Of a stretch of 50,460 nt of DNA, positions 16,730-25,133 are shown in pieces. The notes beneath the pieces were generated by a model. The model was not told the origin of the DNA and did no database searches. It saw only the letters and a program-made list of their open reading frames with translations. Both the position numbers and the translations under genes were made by a program. Origin of the DNA: an uncultured Monoglobus sp. (GTDB lineage: Bacteria; Bacillota; Clostridia; Monoglobales; Monoglobaceae); assembly GCA_947624775.1 (NCBI GenBank), contig CANQLT010000008.1, positions 1-50,460 of the forward strand, read 5' to 3'. How positions within the stretch are numbered: position 1 is the first letter of the stretch; the number at the start of each line of letters is the position of its first letter.

Positions 16730-17623
16730 ATGAAAGAGCCTATTTTCACCGGCAGCGGCGTGGCGATAATCACGCCGTTCACCGAAAACGGAGTTAATTA
16801 TGACAAGATGGGCGAGCTGATCGAGATGCACATCGCTCAGGGGACCGACGCGATCATCGTGTGCGGCACCACGGGCGAGTCGGCCACCATGCCCGACGAT
16901 GAGCACAAGGAGGTTATCCGCTACACGGTCGAGAAGGCCGCGGGCAGGATCCCGATCATTGCCGGCACCGGCAGCAATGACACGGCTCACGCGGTCGAGT
17001 TGAGCAAATACGCCGAGAGCGTTGGAGCCGACGGACTTCTTATCGTCACTCCGTATTATAACAAGACGACCCAGAAGGGACTTTACGAGCACACAAAGCT
17101 GATCGCCGAAAGCGTTAAGCTCCCGATAATACTTTACAATATCCCGAGCAGAACGGGCGGCCTCGGATTCAAGATTGAGACGCTCAAAAAGCTGGCGCAG
17201 CTGCCCAACGTCAACGCCATCAAGGAAGCCACGGGCGACCTGGCGTTTGTGGCCGAAGTTGCCGCCGAGACCGACCTCAACATCTACGCGGGCAACGACG
17301 ATATAATCGTTCCGGTTATGTCGCTCGGAGGCAAGGGCGTTATTTCCGTTCTCGCCAACATACTGCCCAAGGAGACCCACGACATATGCGCCCTGTTCGA
17401 GGGCGGCGAGCTCGAAAAATCCAGAGAGCTGTTTTTAAAGCATCTTGATTTGATACACAAGCTGTTCATCGAGGTAAATCCCATTCCGATAAAGACGGCC
17501 ATGAACATGCTGGGCTACGGCGCGGGACCGCTCAGAATGCCGCTCTGCGACATGGTGGACGACAACAAGGCGGTTCTTGAGGACGCGCTCAAGAGCATGG
17601 GCGTCAGCTGCAAATTAAATTAA
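16730..17623 (+). CDS. dapA: 4-hydroxy-tetrahydrodipicolinate synthase
   Basis: 297 residues. It condenses aspartate semialdehyde with pyruvate, the first step dedicated to diaminopimelate and lysine. GTTGESAT, Y136 in LYNIPSRTG and the Schiff-base K165 in AIKEATGD are all present. ATG 16730 is chosen for AAAGGA upstream; the longer frame from 16658 would overlap asd and has no ribosome site. Second gene of the operon. Confidence 0.96.
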   Translation: MKEPIFTGSGVAIITPFTENGVNYDKMGELIEMHIAQGTDAIIVCGTTGESATMPDDEHKEVIRYTVEKAAGRIPIIAGTGSNDTAHAVELSKYAESVGADGLLIVTPYYNKTTQKGLYEHTKLIAESVKLPIILYNIPSRTGGLGFKIETLKKLAQLPNVNAIKEATGDLAFVAEVAAETDLNIYAGNDDIIVPVMSLGGKGVISVLANILPKETHDICALFEGGELEKSRELFLKHLDLIHKLFIEVNPIPIKTAMNMLGYGAGPLRMPLCDMVDDNKAVLEDALKSMGVSCKLN

Positions 17624-17640
17624 TTCCCGGGGTGATACAA

Positions 17641-18399
17641 ATGACAAAGATTTTACTTAGCGGAGCGGGCGGCCACATGGGAAAAGCTGTGGCGAGAGTC
17701 TGCGAGAAAACCTCCGGCGTTGAGATCACTGCCGGATGCGACATACATACCGACGGCAGCGAAAAGTTCCCGGTTTACTCAAAACCGAGCGAGGTCAAAG
17801 AGGAGTTTGACGTTATCATCGACTTTTCACACCCGTCGGCGTTTGACGGGATAATCGACTGCGCGGTCAGCACAAACACTCCCGCGGTCATCTGCACCAC
17901 GGGCCTCAGCGACGAGCAGAAGGCCAAAATGGCCGAGGCGGCAAAGTCGGCGCCCATATTCTTTTCGGCAAACATGTCGATCGGGATAAATCTTCTGATC
18001 GACTTGGCCTGCAAGGCGGCGAGGCTGCTTGAAAACAACTTTGATATAGAGATAATAGAAAAGCACCACAACCAGAAGCTGGACGCGCCCAGCGGCACGG
18101 CGCTGGCGATAGCCGACGCGATATCCGAATCCGTGAGCATGAGCCCCGAATATGTCTACGACCGCCATTCGGTGCGCCAAAAGAGAGGCAAGACCGAGAT
18201 CGGCCTCCACGCGGTGCGCGGCGGAACAATTGTAGGCGAGCACGACGTGATCTTCGCGGGTACCGACGAGGTGATCGAGCTTAAGCACTCGGCAGCTTCA
18301 AAAGAAGTTTTCGCGGTGGGAGCCGTCAAGGCGGCGGCGTTCATGAAGGGCAAGCCCGCCGGCATGTACAGCATGAAGGATCTGATTAAAAACTCTTAA
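17641..18399 (+). CDS. dapB: 4-hydroxy-tetrahydrodipicolinate reductase
   Basis: 252 residues. It reduces hydroxy-tetrahydrodipicolinate to tetrahydrodipicolinate with NAD(P)H. SGAGGHMGKAV is the nucleotide loop; EKHHNQKLDAPSGTAL holds the catalytic His-His and lysine. ATG 17641 lies five bases after GGGGTGA, so the GTG at 17632 inside that site is not the start. Third gene of the operon. Confidence 0.96.
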   Translation: MTKILLSGAGGHMGKAVARVCEKTSGVEITAGCDIHTDGSEKFPVYSKPSEVKEEFDVIIDFSHPSAFDGIIDCAVSTNTPAVICTTGLSDEQKAKMAEAAKSAPIFFSANMSIGINLLIDLACKAARLLENNFDIEIIEKHHNQKLDAPSGTALAIADAISESVSMSPEYVYDRHSVRQKRGKTEIGLHAVRGGTIVGEHDVIFAGTDEVIELKHSAASKEVFAVGAVKAAAFMKGKPAGMYSMKDLIKNS

Positions 18400-18415
18400 T
18401 TCAGGAGGTTATATT

Positions 18416-18871
18416 ATGATAAAAACCATCACAGATATTAAATTTTTCTCGGGCATCGCTATCGTGACGCTCAACAACGTTCCCAACGACCCGAGCAGCG
18501 TGGCACGCATTTTGGAAATAATCGCCGAGAACGGCATAAGCATTGATATGATAAGCCAGACTGCGCCCTATAAGGACAGCATCAACCTGTCGTTCACTTT
18601 GTCGGAGGACGACCTGGCTGCGGTGATCGGCCTCACGGGCAAATTTAAGTCACTGTCGCCCAAGGTTTCGGCTGACATAAACGGCAACAACACCAAAATC
18701 CTGCTCAGCGGCGAGGGAATGCGCAGCGAGGCAGGCGTGGCGGCGCAGCTGTTTGCGCAGCTTGCTGAGGAGGATATAAGGGTCAAGCTGATAACCACGG
18801 CCGAGACCGAGATATCATGCCTGATAGACATCAAAGACGCCGAGACCGCCAAAAAGATTCTGGAAAAATAA
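18416..18871 (+). CDS. Stand-alone tandem ACT-domain protein
   Basis: 151 residues made of two ACT domains (about 13-75 and 83-150) like the regulatory end of aspartokinase: VPNDPSSVARILEIIAENGISIDMISQ and GEGMRSEAGVAAQLFAQLAEEDIRVKLITTAETEISCLI. The catalytic kinase domain is absent. It lies 16 bases after dapB with AGGAGG upstream, as fourth gene of the operon, so it may act as a separate lysine- or threonine-sensing subunit of an aspartokinase encoded elsewhere. That partnership is inferred. Confidence 0.85.
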   Translation: MIKTITDIKFFSGIAIVTLNNVPNDPSSVARILEIIAENGISIDMISQTAPYKDSINLSFTLSEDDLAAVIGLTGKFKSLSPKVSADINGNNTKILLSGEGMRSEAGVAAQLFAQLAEEDIRVKLITTAETEISCLIDIKDAETAKKILEK

Positions 18872-18880
18872 TCACAAAAC

Positions 18881-18916
18881 AAAAGCGGCATACCGAATTT
18901 TTTCGGTATGCCTTTT
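18881..18916. terminator. Bidirectional terminator between the dap operon and the PL9 gene
   Basis: 11-bp stem GGCATACCGAA/TTCGGTATGCC (18887-18897, 18902-18912) with a TTTT loop, an A-run before it and a T-run after it. Confidence 0.85.
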
Positions 18917-18919
18917 GTA

Positions 18920-21163
18920 TTATTTTTTAAATTCAACGCAGTCGGTGAGCGGTATCGGATTTTCGTAATTTTTCAGAGCGAATATCCTGATTATATCAAA
19001 GTCTCCGTTTTTCGCGGCGCCGCTTAATGATATGTTAAAATTCTCCGCGCCGCCGTCGGCGGTTATCATCTCGTCCTCAAAATCCACAAGCAGCTCGTTT
19101 CCGTCTATTATCTTATACGCGGCGGCCGCTATGTACGGCTCGATCTGCGCGTCGGTGTTGTTTTCAAAACGCACGTTGAACATGCCTTCGGTCTCGTCGT
19201 CGGCAGCGGCCGAGAGAACATATTTAGCGCTCGGCTCGGCTGTAGGAGCCGCTGTAAAGCTCGGTTCCGGTGTGGGAGTTTCCGTGGCGCTCGGTTCGGG
19301 TGACGCGGTCGGATAATCGATCGGCGCTCCCGAGAGGTCGGCGCCTATGTTTTTCTCACGGAACACTGTGCCCTCGGCTGTTTTAAGAAAATCGCCCAGA
19401 TTTATCGAGCCGTCCTCGTTTCTCCAGAGCTTGTGGACGTCGGCGCCGAGAGGCGGAGCCTCGACCGAAACGAACGTTGATTCCGAGACGGTGTCCATTG
19501 TGTCCGAGGGCAGGACTTCGCCCAGCTTGTCGTTCCAGTTGGTGATCGGCGGAAAATCCTCATAGTAGTAATAAAGGCCCTTGCTGTTGTTGTACACGAC
19601 CGAGTTCTTTATCGTGCCCAAAAACTTGTCCGCCGCTATCTTCTGTGAGGTGTAGGACAGGCAGTTTTCAATCGTGTTGTTTGAATTTTCTTTATCTCTG
19701 GCAAAGTCAAAATTGCTTTTGTTTGTGCCGCCCTTGAGCGCGTTGTTGAAAGAGGTGCAGTTGTAAAGATATATCGGGCCGGGGTTCGAGTTGTCGGTAA
19801 AGCCGTGGTTGGCGTTTTCAAACGAGATGCAGTTGTACATGTAGTGGGTGACCGCTATTTTCGCGCCGCCCATCTTAAAGCCGTTGCCGTCGCTGTTGTC
19901 GGTGAAAGCTCCGTCGGTGGTCTGTCCGTTGCGGAACGACACGCAGTTGCGGAATACCAGAGTTCCGATCGGGCCGGTCTCCGATTTGGTATAGCAGTCC
20001 CAGCCGTCGTCGCAGTTGTTGTAGGCGATGCAGCCGTCAAACACGTTGCCGTTTCCGCAGGTCAGCTTGGCGGCAAAGCCGTCGGCGTTCTCGCCCGTGT
20101 CCGGGTCAAAGCTGTTATAAGACGTGCAGTTCAAGATCAGATTGTCGCTCGGCCAGTCGCCAAAGTTAGATTGGTCGGAGGAGCGGCGGCTGATTTGTAT
20201 TCCGGTGTCGCGGTTGGCGTTGCCGCGGCACAGTTCAAGCGTGTTGTGCTTGCCCGTCACATAAAACCCGTTGTCCGCTGCCATGTAGACCTCAAGCCCC
20301 TTGATGTGCCAGTAGTCGCCGTCCATTTGCAGGCCTCGGGCGCTGCCGTTGCCGCCGTAGGGCTCATAGGAAAAGTCAAACACAGTGCCGTCGGGGCACT
20401 CGATGCGCTTTTCGGCGCCCTCCACGCCGTTGTTGCCGAACGGGATATAAAGGCAGTCGTTAAACATATATCTGCCCTCGCAGTATATAACTCCGCCGGG
20501 CGCGATGTTGGCGATTGCCGAGGCCACGCTCATCGGCTCATCCTTGGTGCCCTTTCCGTTTGCGGGCGCCAGCGGCGCGGTGTATATCTCGCTCAGCTGC
20601 TCGCCCGTCACGGGCTTTAAGTCCTCAAAATCCGGGTCGGGCTCGGGCAGGTCATAGGACAGCTTTAAATAATATATGTTGATTCCGCCGCCTTCGCTTA
20701 CAAAGGCGTAGTCTCCGGCCTCCTGCACAAAGAATTTGTAGTATGCCATGCCGGGCAGAACCTCTTTTGATTCAATAACATTGTTATTGCTGTCGATAAT
20801 CTTGCCGGTGCGGCTGTCCTTGCTGTTGGCCGAGCCGCAGTCGAGATAAAGCACCGCGGGACCCTCGGTCGAAAAGCGTACGGCGCGGTTGGTATAGCTG
20901 CCGGTCGCGCCGGTCTTTAGGCGCTTGGTGTACTTGATCTTTGTCACCGAGCCGGTCTTTTTGCTGCCGTCGATCTTGACGACTTCTTTGCCGCCGTCGG
21001 TGGCGGGAATTATCGTGAAACCGCCCATCGGCGTTTCCTCGGTTATGTTGGCGGAGGCCATGTCCGACACGTTGTATTCCGAGTCGGGCGGGTACGCCGC
21101 CGCGGGCAGCGCAGGAACGATCAGCGCGATACACAAAATTGCTATTAAAAACAGACGTTTCAT
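18920..21163 (-). CDS. Secreted pectate lyase, PL9 family
   Basis: 747 residues with signal peptide (MKRLFLIAILCIALIVPALPAAA) after GGGGAGATG. Residues 200-550 form the PL9 beta-helix. D361, D385, D386 and D389 (in NADGFAAKLT and NNCDDGWD) have exactly the spacing of the calcium ligands of Pel9A, and K430 in GNGFKMGG matches the catalytic lysine. It should cleave polygalacturonate by beta-elimination outside the cell. Residues 40-170 are a probable binding module; a Thr/Pro linker (620-645) leads to a C-terminal beta module resembling the last 90 residues of the PL1 enzyme at 5.2 kb. Single-gene unit, with a promoter motif shared with the PL1 operon. Confidence 0.92.
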   Translation of the reverse strand: MKRLFLIAILCIALIVPALPAAAYPPDSEYNVSDMASANITEETPMGGFTIIPATDGGKEVVKIDGSKKTGSVTKIKYTKRLKTGATGSYTNRAVRFSTEGPAVLYLDCGSANSKDSRTGKIIDSNNNVIESKEVLPGMAYYKFFVQEAGDYAFVSEGGGINIYYLKLSYDLPEPDPDFEDLKPVTGEQLSEIYTAPLAPANGKGTKDEPMSVASAIANIAPGGVIYCEGRYMFNDCLYIPFGNNGVEGAEKRIECPDGTVFDFSYEPYGGNGSARGLQMDGDYWHIKGLEVYMAADNGFYVTGKHNTLELCRGNANRDTGIQISRRSSDQSNFGDWPSDNLILNCTSYNSFDPDTGENADGFAAKLTCGNGNVFDGCIAYNNCDDGWDCYTKSETGPIGTLVFRNCVSFRNGQTTDGAFTDNSDGNGFKMGGAKIAVTHYMYNCISFENANHGFTDNSNPGPIYLYNCTSFNNALKGGTNKSNFDFARDKENSNNTIENCLSYTSQKIAADKFLGTIKNSVVYNNSKGLYYYYEDFPPITNWNDKLGEVLPSDTMDTVSESTFVSVEAPPLGADVHKLWRNEDGSINLGDFLKTAEGTVFREKNIGADLSGAPIDYPTASPEPSATETPTPEPSFTAAPTAEPSAKYVLSAAADDETEGMFNVRFENNTDAQIEPYIAAAAYKIIDGNELLVDFEDEMITADGGAENFNISLSGAAKNGDFDIIRIFALKNYENPIPLTDCVEFKK

Positions 21164-21200
21164 AAATACATCTCCCCGATATTATTAATTTCCAAATTAA

Positions 21201-21229
21201 ATTATATCACCGCCGCGCCGACTATGCAA
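21201..21229 (-). promoter_or_regulatory. PL9 lyase promoter
   Basis: Minus-strand TTGCAT (21224-21229), 17 bases, TATAAT (21201-21206). Confidence 0.65.
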
Positions 21230-21251
21230 GGCGCAGATCCGCAATTTTTTC

Positions 21252-21262
21252 ATGGGAGCAGA
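21252..21262 (-). promoter_or_regulatory. Candidate shared pectinase regulator site
   Basis: ATGGGAGCAGA on the + strand matches ATGGTAGCAGA at the PL1 operon in 10 of 11 bases. Its GnAGCAGA core begins 26 bases from the outer edge of the -35 in both promoters, and both are preceded by T-runs. Confidence 0.4.
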
Positions 21263-21268
21263 TAAAAA

Positions 21269-21544
21269 TTAAAACAAGTCGCTGTGCGTTCCGGTACGCG
21301 TCAAAGTAAGCGTCAATATATCCTGTTCGATTTTATAGATCAACAGCCAATCGGAAGTTATATGACATTCCCGATGTCCGACGTATTCGCCTTTTAAAGC
21401 GTGATCACGATATTTTTGCGGCAGGGGAGTTTGATCTTGCAGCAGCATAACAACTTCTCTAAAGAGATTTTGGTCATAGCCGCGCTTAATAACTGCAAGT
21501 TTATAATCTTTTTTAAATTTGTTTGAAAATCTGACTTTAAGCAT
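21269..21544 (-). CDS. YafQ-family mRNA interferase toxin
   Basis: 91 residues, the usual YafQ size. H48, H61, D65 and H87 (in RDHALKG, RECHITSDW and TGTHSDLF) match the catalytic residues of E. coli YafQ, a ribosome-dependent endoribonuclease of the RelE fold. Its start overlaps the antitoxin gene by eight bases, so the two are translationally coupled. Confidence 0.92.
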   Translation of the reverse strand: MLKVRFSNKFKKDYKLAVIKRGYDQNLFREVVMLLQDQTPLPQKYRDHALKGEYVGHRECHITSDWLLIYKIEQDILTLTLTRTGTHSDLF

Positions 21545-21803
21545 TTAAATCCCTCATTAACTCGTCGATATTGTCATAGGCCTTACTGAGATTCCTGTGG
21601 TTGTTCACATCGTCGATCGCGGCGAGGGTTTCGGGGTTGGGCTTTTCGGCCGCAAGCTCAAAGGGGATTTTGCCGCGCATTACCGCCTGGCGGCAGAAAA
21701 CGCCGACAGCCGTGGAAAAGCTCAGTCCGAGCACCGAGAACAATTCATCCGCCTGATTTTTTAAGTCCTTGTCCATTCTGATAGTGACATTTGTCGATGC
21801 CAT
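21537..21803 (-). CDS. DinJ/RelB-family antitoxin
   Basis: 88 residues from ATG 21803, which has AAAGGAG nine bases upstream; a TTG nine bases earlier falls next to that site and is rejected. ASTNVTIRMDKDLKNQADELFSVLGLSFSTAVGVF is the ribbon-helix-helix DNA-binding part typical of DinJ; the C-terminus would wrap and block the YafQ toxin. The pair should repress its own promoter. Confidence 0.92.
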   Translation of the reverse strand: MASTNVTIRMDKDLKNQADELFSVLGLSFSTAVGVFCRQAVMRGKIPFELAAEKPNPETLAAIDDVNNHRNLSKAYDNIDELMRDLNA

Positions 21804-21835
21804 AAAAATCAACTCCTTTAAAATTTAGTATTTAT

Positions 21836-21864
21836 ATTATAATACATATTATGCGCAATGTCAA
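21836..21864 (-). promoter_or_regulatory. Promoter of the antitoxin-toxin pair
   Basis: Minus-strand TTGACA (21859-21864), 17 bases, TATAAT (21836-21841), about 25 bases before the ribosome site. Confidence 0.8.
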
Positions 21865-21940
21865 TAGCTTGCAAATAAAATTATCGTTTATTGTCCGATT
21901 TTACAGGTATTTAATATGAAAAATTAAATTATTTATAATC

Positions 21941-22138
21941 TTGACAATTATAATAAAATATGATAAAGTTATATTGCCGTACTAATTGAATAATATGCTT
22001 TGATTGGAACAAGCTTTTTGTAGCAAAAAATGCTTGCTCTTTATAACGCTTGTTCTATTCAATGCTAAATACGGTTAGTACGGCAACTACCCGGAGCGAA
22101 GCGTTTTTTGGCGCGGCGCTTCGGCGGCGCGCTTTTTC
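21941..22138 (+). ncRNA. Candidate structured small RNA
   Basis: The 21813-22213 spacer has no gene but holds a promoter-like TTGACA (21941-21946), 17 bases, TAAAGT (21964-21969). The predicted start falls at a near-palindrome whose outer arms are TTGCCGTACTAA and TTAGTACGGCAA (about 21975-21986 and 22075-22086). Inside are further arms TTGAATA/TATTCAA, AACAAGC/GCTTGTT and TTTTTG/CAAAAA, so one long hairpin of about 110 nt can form. A weaker GC hairpin with TTTTT follows at about 22112-22135. Alternatives are a palindromic repeat or a protein-binding cruciform. Confidence 0.4.
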
Positions 22139-22173
22139 AGTTAAAGCGGCTTGGTTGCAGCACAAATTTAACC

Positions 22174-22202
22174 AAAAGCCGGCCCCCTGAAGGGGGCCGG
22201 CT
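22174..22202 (-). terminator. hpf terminator
   Basis: Perfect 12-bp stem AGCCGGCCCCCT/AGGGGGCCGGCT (22177-22188, 22191-22202); on the minus strand it is followed by TTTT. Confidence 0.75.
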
Positions 22203-22213
22203 GTGTATTCCGA

Positions 22214-22753
22214 TTATTCGTCAAGCTCGATCAGGGCGTAGTTTCCGTCCTTTCTCTTGTAGACGATGTTGGGCGTCATTGTGTCGGGATTATTGAAGAT
22301 AAAGAACGAGTGGCCCAGCATGTTCATCTGGAGGATGGCCTCCTCGGGCATCATCGGCTTGGCGGAGATCCTCTTGGTCTTGATGATCTTAAACTCGGTC
22401 TCTTCCTCGACCGGTTCGGGCTCGGGCGTTATGGCCACATACTCGTCGAATCCGCCGCCGCGGAGACGCTTTGAGAGCTTGGTCTTGTTCTTTCTGATCT
22501 GTCTGTCGATGGCGCTGAGACAGTCGTCAACCGCGGTCAGCAGGTCGCGGTTCTTGTCCTCGGCGCGGATAATGAATCCCTTGTAGCGGAAGGTGATCTC
22601 AACGATTATGTCGTCCTTAAACTCCGAAACTATGATCTTGCACTCGTTGGAGTTATCGTCAAAAAACTTGTCCAGCCTCTTAACCTTCGAGAGGATCTTG
22701 TTTTTGCTGGTATCCGACAAACTGAATTTCTTTGTAATAATGTTGTAAGTCAT
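22214..22753 (-). CDS. hpf: Ribosome hibernation-promoting factor, long form
   Basis: 179 residues, the length of long HPF. The N-terminal domain (1-100) has the S30AE fold pattern and binds the 30S decoding site; the C-terminal domain (about 118-179, KTKRISAKPMMPEEAILQMNMLGHSFFIFNN) mediates 70S dimerisation into 100S particles. An acidic PEPEPVEEE linker joins them. GGAGG precedes ATG 22753. Usually induced on entry to stationary phase. Confidence 0.95.
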   Translation of the reverse strand: MTYNIITKKFSLSDTSKNKILSKVKRLDKFFDDNSNECKIIVSEFKDDIIVEITFRYKGFIIRAEDKNRDLLTAVDDCLSAIDRQIRKNKTKLSKRLRGGGFDEYVAITPEPEPVEEETEFKIIKTKRISAKPMMPEEAILQMNMLGHSFFIFNNPDTMTPNIVYKRKDGNYALIELDE

Positions 22754-22941
22754 GATAATACCTCCGGTCTGTTGTATAATTTAACTAATAAACTTTTTTT
22801 GCAAGCTTTTGTTATGTTCATATTATATAATATTTTTGCGCAAATAGCAATAGTAAATTATAAAATTTTTGAAAATTTTTAAATATTTGGTTTTTTGTTG
22901 CATGAGACGCGGCGTTATGATATAATATTTTTAATAATGCT

Positions 22942-23388
22942 TTATTGAGCCGCGGTCATGAGCGAAACGTCGGAGATCGGCGCGGTGCTTCCGCCGGGCG
23001 AGATGTCCGAGATGTCAGCCGCGATTATGTCCGACCTGTACACAAAGACGTCGGCGCGTATCCTGCCTTTGTCCGAGCCGCTGTGATTTGTGACCTTATA
23101 GGAGTAGCGGGTGACGGTCTTGCCGCGGTAATCGGTGAGCGAGCTGCCGCCGACCGCCGAGATCTCCGAGTGTATCAGATACACGCCGCCCATATCCTCG
23201 GGCACGGTCATGTGCGATATGTCCGCCGGCGCGCTGTCCACGCGCCAGCCGAACGACTCGATAAACTCGATGTTGCGGCGGTTCTCGGCGCCGTCCACCG
23301 AAAACAGCGCGAAGATCACCGCGATCAAAGCCGCAGCGGCCGCGATGAATATCAGCTTGTACTTATACTTTTTGAGAAATTTTTTCAT
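22942..23388 (-). CDS. DUF4830-type membrane-anchored protein
   Basis: 148 residues from ATG 23388 (AAGGAG eight bases upstream). A lysine-rich start and one transmembrane helix (about 12-30) lead to an outside domain with NIEFIESFGWRVDSAPADISHMTVPED and TDYRGKTVTRYSYKVTN, the pattern of DUF4830 proteins of Clostridia. Function is unknown. It stands alone, divergent from the pseudouridine synthase gene. Confidence 0.75.
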   Translation of the reverse strand: MKKFLKKYKYKLIFIAAAAALIAVIFALFSVDGAENRRNIEFIESFGWRVDSAPADISHMTVPEDMGGVYLIHSEISAVGGSSLTDYRGKTVTRYSYKVTNHSGSDKGRIRADVFVYRSDIIAADISDISPGGSTAPISDVSLMTAAQ

Positions 23389-23499
23389 GAGCCGCACTCC
23401 TTTGCAAACGGCGTATAGCTCGGCGCCGTATATAAATTAGTATATTGAATTTTCGGCAAAAATATGATAACGGCGGAAGTATATAAATAAGGATATAAA

Positions 23500-24201
23500 A
23501 TGAGACTTGATAAATATTTGTCCTCTCTGGGGCTCGGCTCCCGAAAGGACGTCAAGAAAATGATAAAGGGCGGCAGGGTACGCGTTGAGGGCAGAGAAAA
23601 AATATCGCCCGAGACAAGCGTCGACCCTCAGCGCGACAAAATATACGCCGACGGAGCTCTCACGGTCTACCGCGAGTTTGTGTATATAATGCTCAACAAG
23701 CCCAAGGGCTGTGTGTCCGCCGCTTGGGACAAAAAATATCCAACGGTTATCGACTTTGTTCCCGAGGAACTGAGGCATTTGAGCCTGTTCCCCGCGGGGC
23801 GGCTGGATATCGACACCGAGGGTCTGTGTCTTATCACCAACGACGGCGCTCTGGCGCACAGGATACTCAGTCCCAAAAGCCATGTTCCGAAAACGTATAT
23901 CGCCGAGCTCGATGCCGCGGTGACGGAATCGGACATAGCGGCGTTTGAGCGCGGCGTGACCCTTGACGATGGTTATGTCTGCAAGCCCGCGGAGCTTGAA
24001 CCGATTGGCGGCCTGTCCGCGCGCATAGTTATATACGAGGGCAAATTTCATCAGGTGAAGCGCATGTTCGCGGCGGTTGGCAAAAACGTTTTGAGCCTGA
24101 GGCGGGTCAAAATGGGCGGCCTCAGCCTTGATGAGAGACTGAGACCCGGCGAGGCGCGCGAGCTTACCGAGAGCGAGCTGCGGTCGATTGAAAACAATTA
24201 A
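23500..24201 (+). CDS. RsuA/RluB-family rRNA pseudouridine synthase
   Basis: 233 residues. An S4 RNA-binding domain (1-50, RLDKYLSSLGLGSRKDVKKMI) precedes the synthase domain with LNKPKG and the catalytic D103 in GRLDIDTEGL; KFHQVKRMFAAVG and RVKMG are further family motifs. It isomerises uridine in rRNA, probably in the 16S rRNA as RsuA does; the exact site cannot be told from sequence. It heads a run of plus-strand housekeeping genes. Confidence 0.92.
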   Translation: MRLDKYLSSLGLGSRKDVKKMIKGGRVRVEGREKISPETSVDPQRDKIYADGALTVYREFVYIMLNKPKGCVSAAWDKKYPTVIDFVPEELRHLSLFPAGRLDIDTEGLCLITNDGALAHRILSPKSHVPKTYIAELDAAVTESDIAAFERGVTLDDGYVCKPAELEPIGGLSARIVIYEGKFHQVKRMFAAVGKNVLSLRRVKMGGLSLDERLRPGEARELTESELRSIENN

Positions 24202-24219
24202 GATTGGAGACATAATATA

Positions 24220-25119
24220 ATGGAAAACAAAATACACAACGCGATACCGCGGGTCTGCGCGGTGCATGACCTGTCGGGATTCGGCAAGGTCTCGCTGACC
24301 GAGGTCATCCCGATCATATCCGCGATGGGGATCGAGGTCTGTCCGCTGCCGACGGCGGTGCTGTCGACCCACACATATGAGTTCAAGGACTACACCTTCT
24401 GCGACCTGACCGGGCAGATGCGCGGCATAATTGACCACTGGAACAAACTCGGCCTCAGGTTCGACGCGGTATACAGCGGATATATGGGCAGCCCCGAGCA
24501 GCTCGGCATACTTATGGACTTTATGAAACAGGCCAAGGGCTACGGCGCGCTGACCGTGGTCGATCCCGTCATGGGCGACAGCGAGCTTGTAAACAACGGA
24601 TTTTATTCAGAGAGCGTGGCGGCGCTGCTGGACGGTATGAAGGAGCTGTGCGGCGCGGTGGACGTGATAACGCCCAACGTCACCGAGGCTTGCCTGCTGA
24701 TAGACGAGAAATATCCGGGAAGACCCGTAGGAAATGCAATGATAAAGCATTACTTGAAAAAGCTGTCGGAGCTCGGCGCCAAGCACGTCGCGATAACAAG
24801 CGTGATGGATTCCGAGAACTCGATGTGTGTGGCGGTGTACGACGGAGACACGGGTAAGTGCTACAAGGTGGACTGCGGATATGTGAACCGCCTGTTCCAC
24901 GGCACGGGCGACGTGTATACCTCGGTGCTGACCGGCGCTTTGCTCAAGGGCGAGAGCATAATCGAGGCGGCGAACATAGCCGCCGGATTCGTGTACAAGG
25001 CGATACAAGCCACGATCCGTCATCCGGAGATCAAGATACGCGAGGGTGTGCTGTTTGAGCCCGTGCTGGCGAGCTACTTCAACAAAACCGAATACGATAA
25101 GAGATACGTTGAGATATAG
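24220..25119 (+). CDS. pdxY: Pyridoxal/pyridoxamine kinase
   Basis: 299 residues of the ribokinase-like PdxK/PdxY group. It phosphorylates B6 vitamers with ATP. HDLSGFGKVSL at the start, VDPVMGDSE, TPNVTEACLL and FHGTGDVYTSVL (anion hole and catalytic Asp) are visible. It starts 18 bases after the pseudouridine synthase gene. The symbol is by family, since PdxK and PdxY are hard to separate by sequence. Confidence 0.88.
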   Translation: MENKIHNAIPRVCAVHDLSGFGKVSLTEVIPIISAMGIEVCPLPTAVLSTHTYEFKDYTFCDLTGQMRGIIDHWNKLGLRFDAVYSGYMGSPEQLGILMDFMKQAKGYGALTVVDPVMGDSELVNNGFYSESVAALLDGMKELCGAVDVITPNVTEACLLIDEKYPGRPVGNAMIKHYLKKLSELGAKHVAITSVMDSENSMCVAVYDGDTGKCYKVDCGYVNRLFHGTGDVYTSVLTGALLKGESIIEAANIAAGFVYKAIQATIRHPEIKIREGVLFEPVLASYFNKTEYDKRYVEI

Positions 25120-25133
25120 AGGACGGTGAAAAC

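Noticed and set aside
23437-24438. 333-residue frame antisense to the pseudouridine synthase
   Set aside because: Shadow of a clear RsuA-type gene; no domain and no ribosome site.
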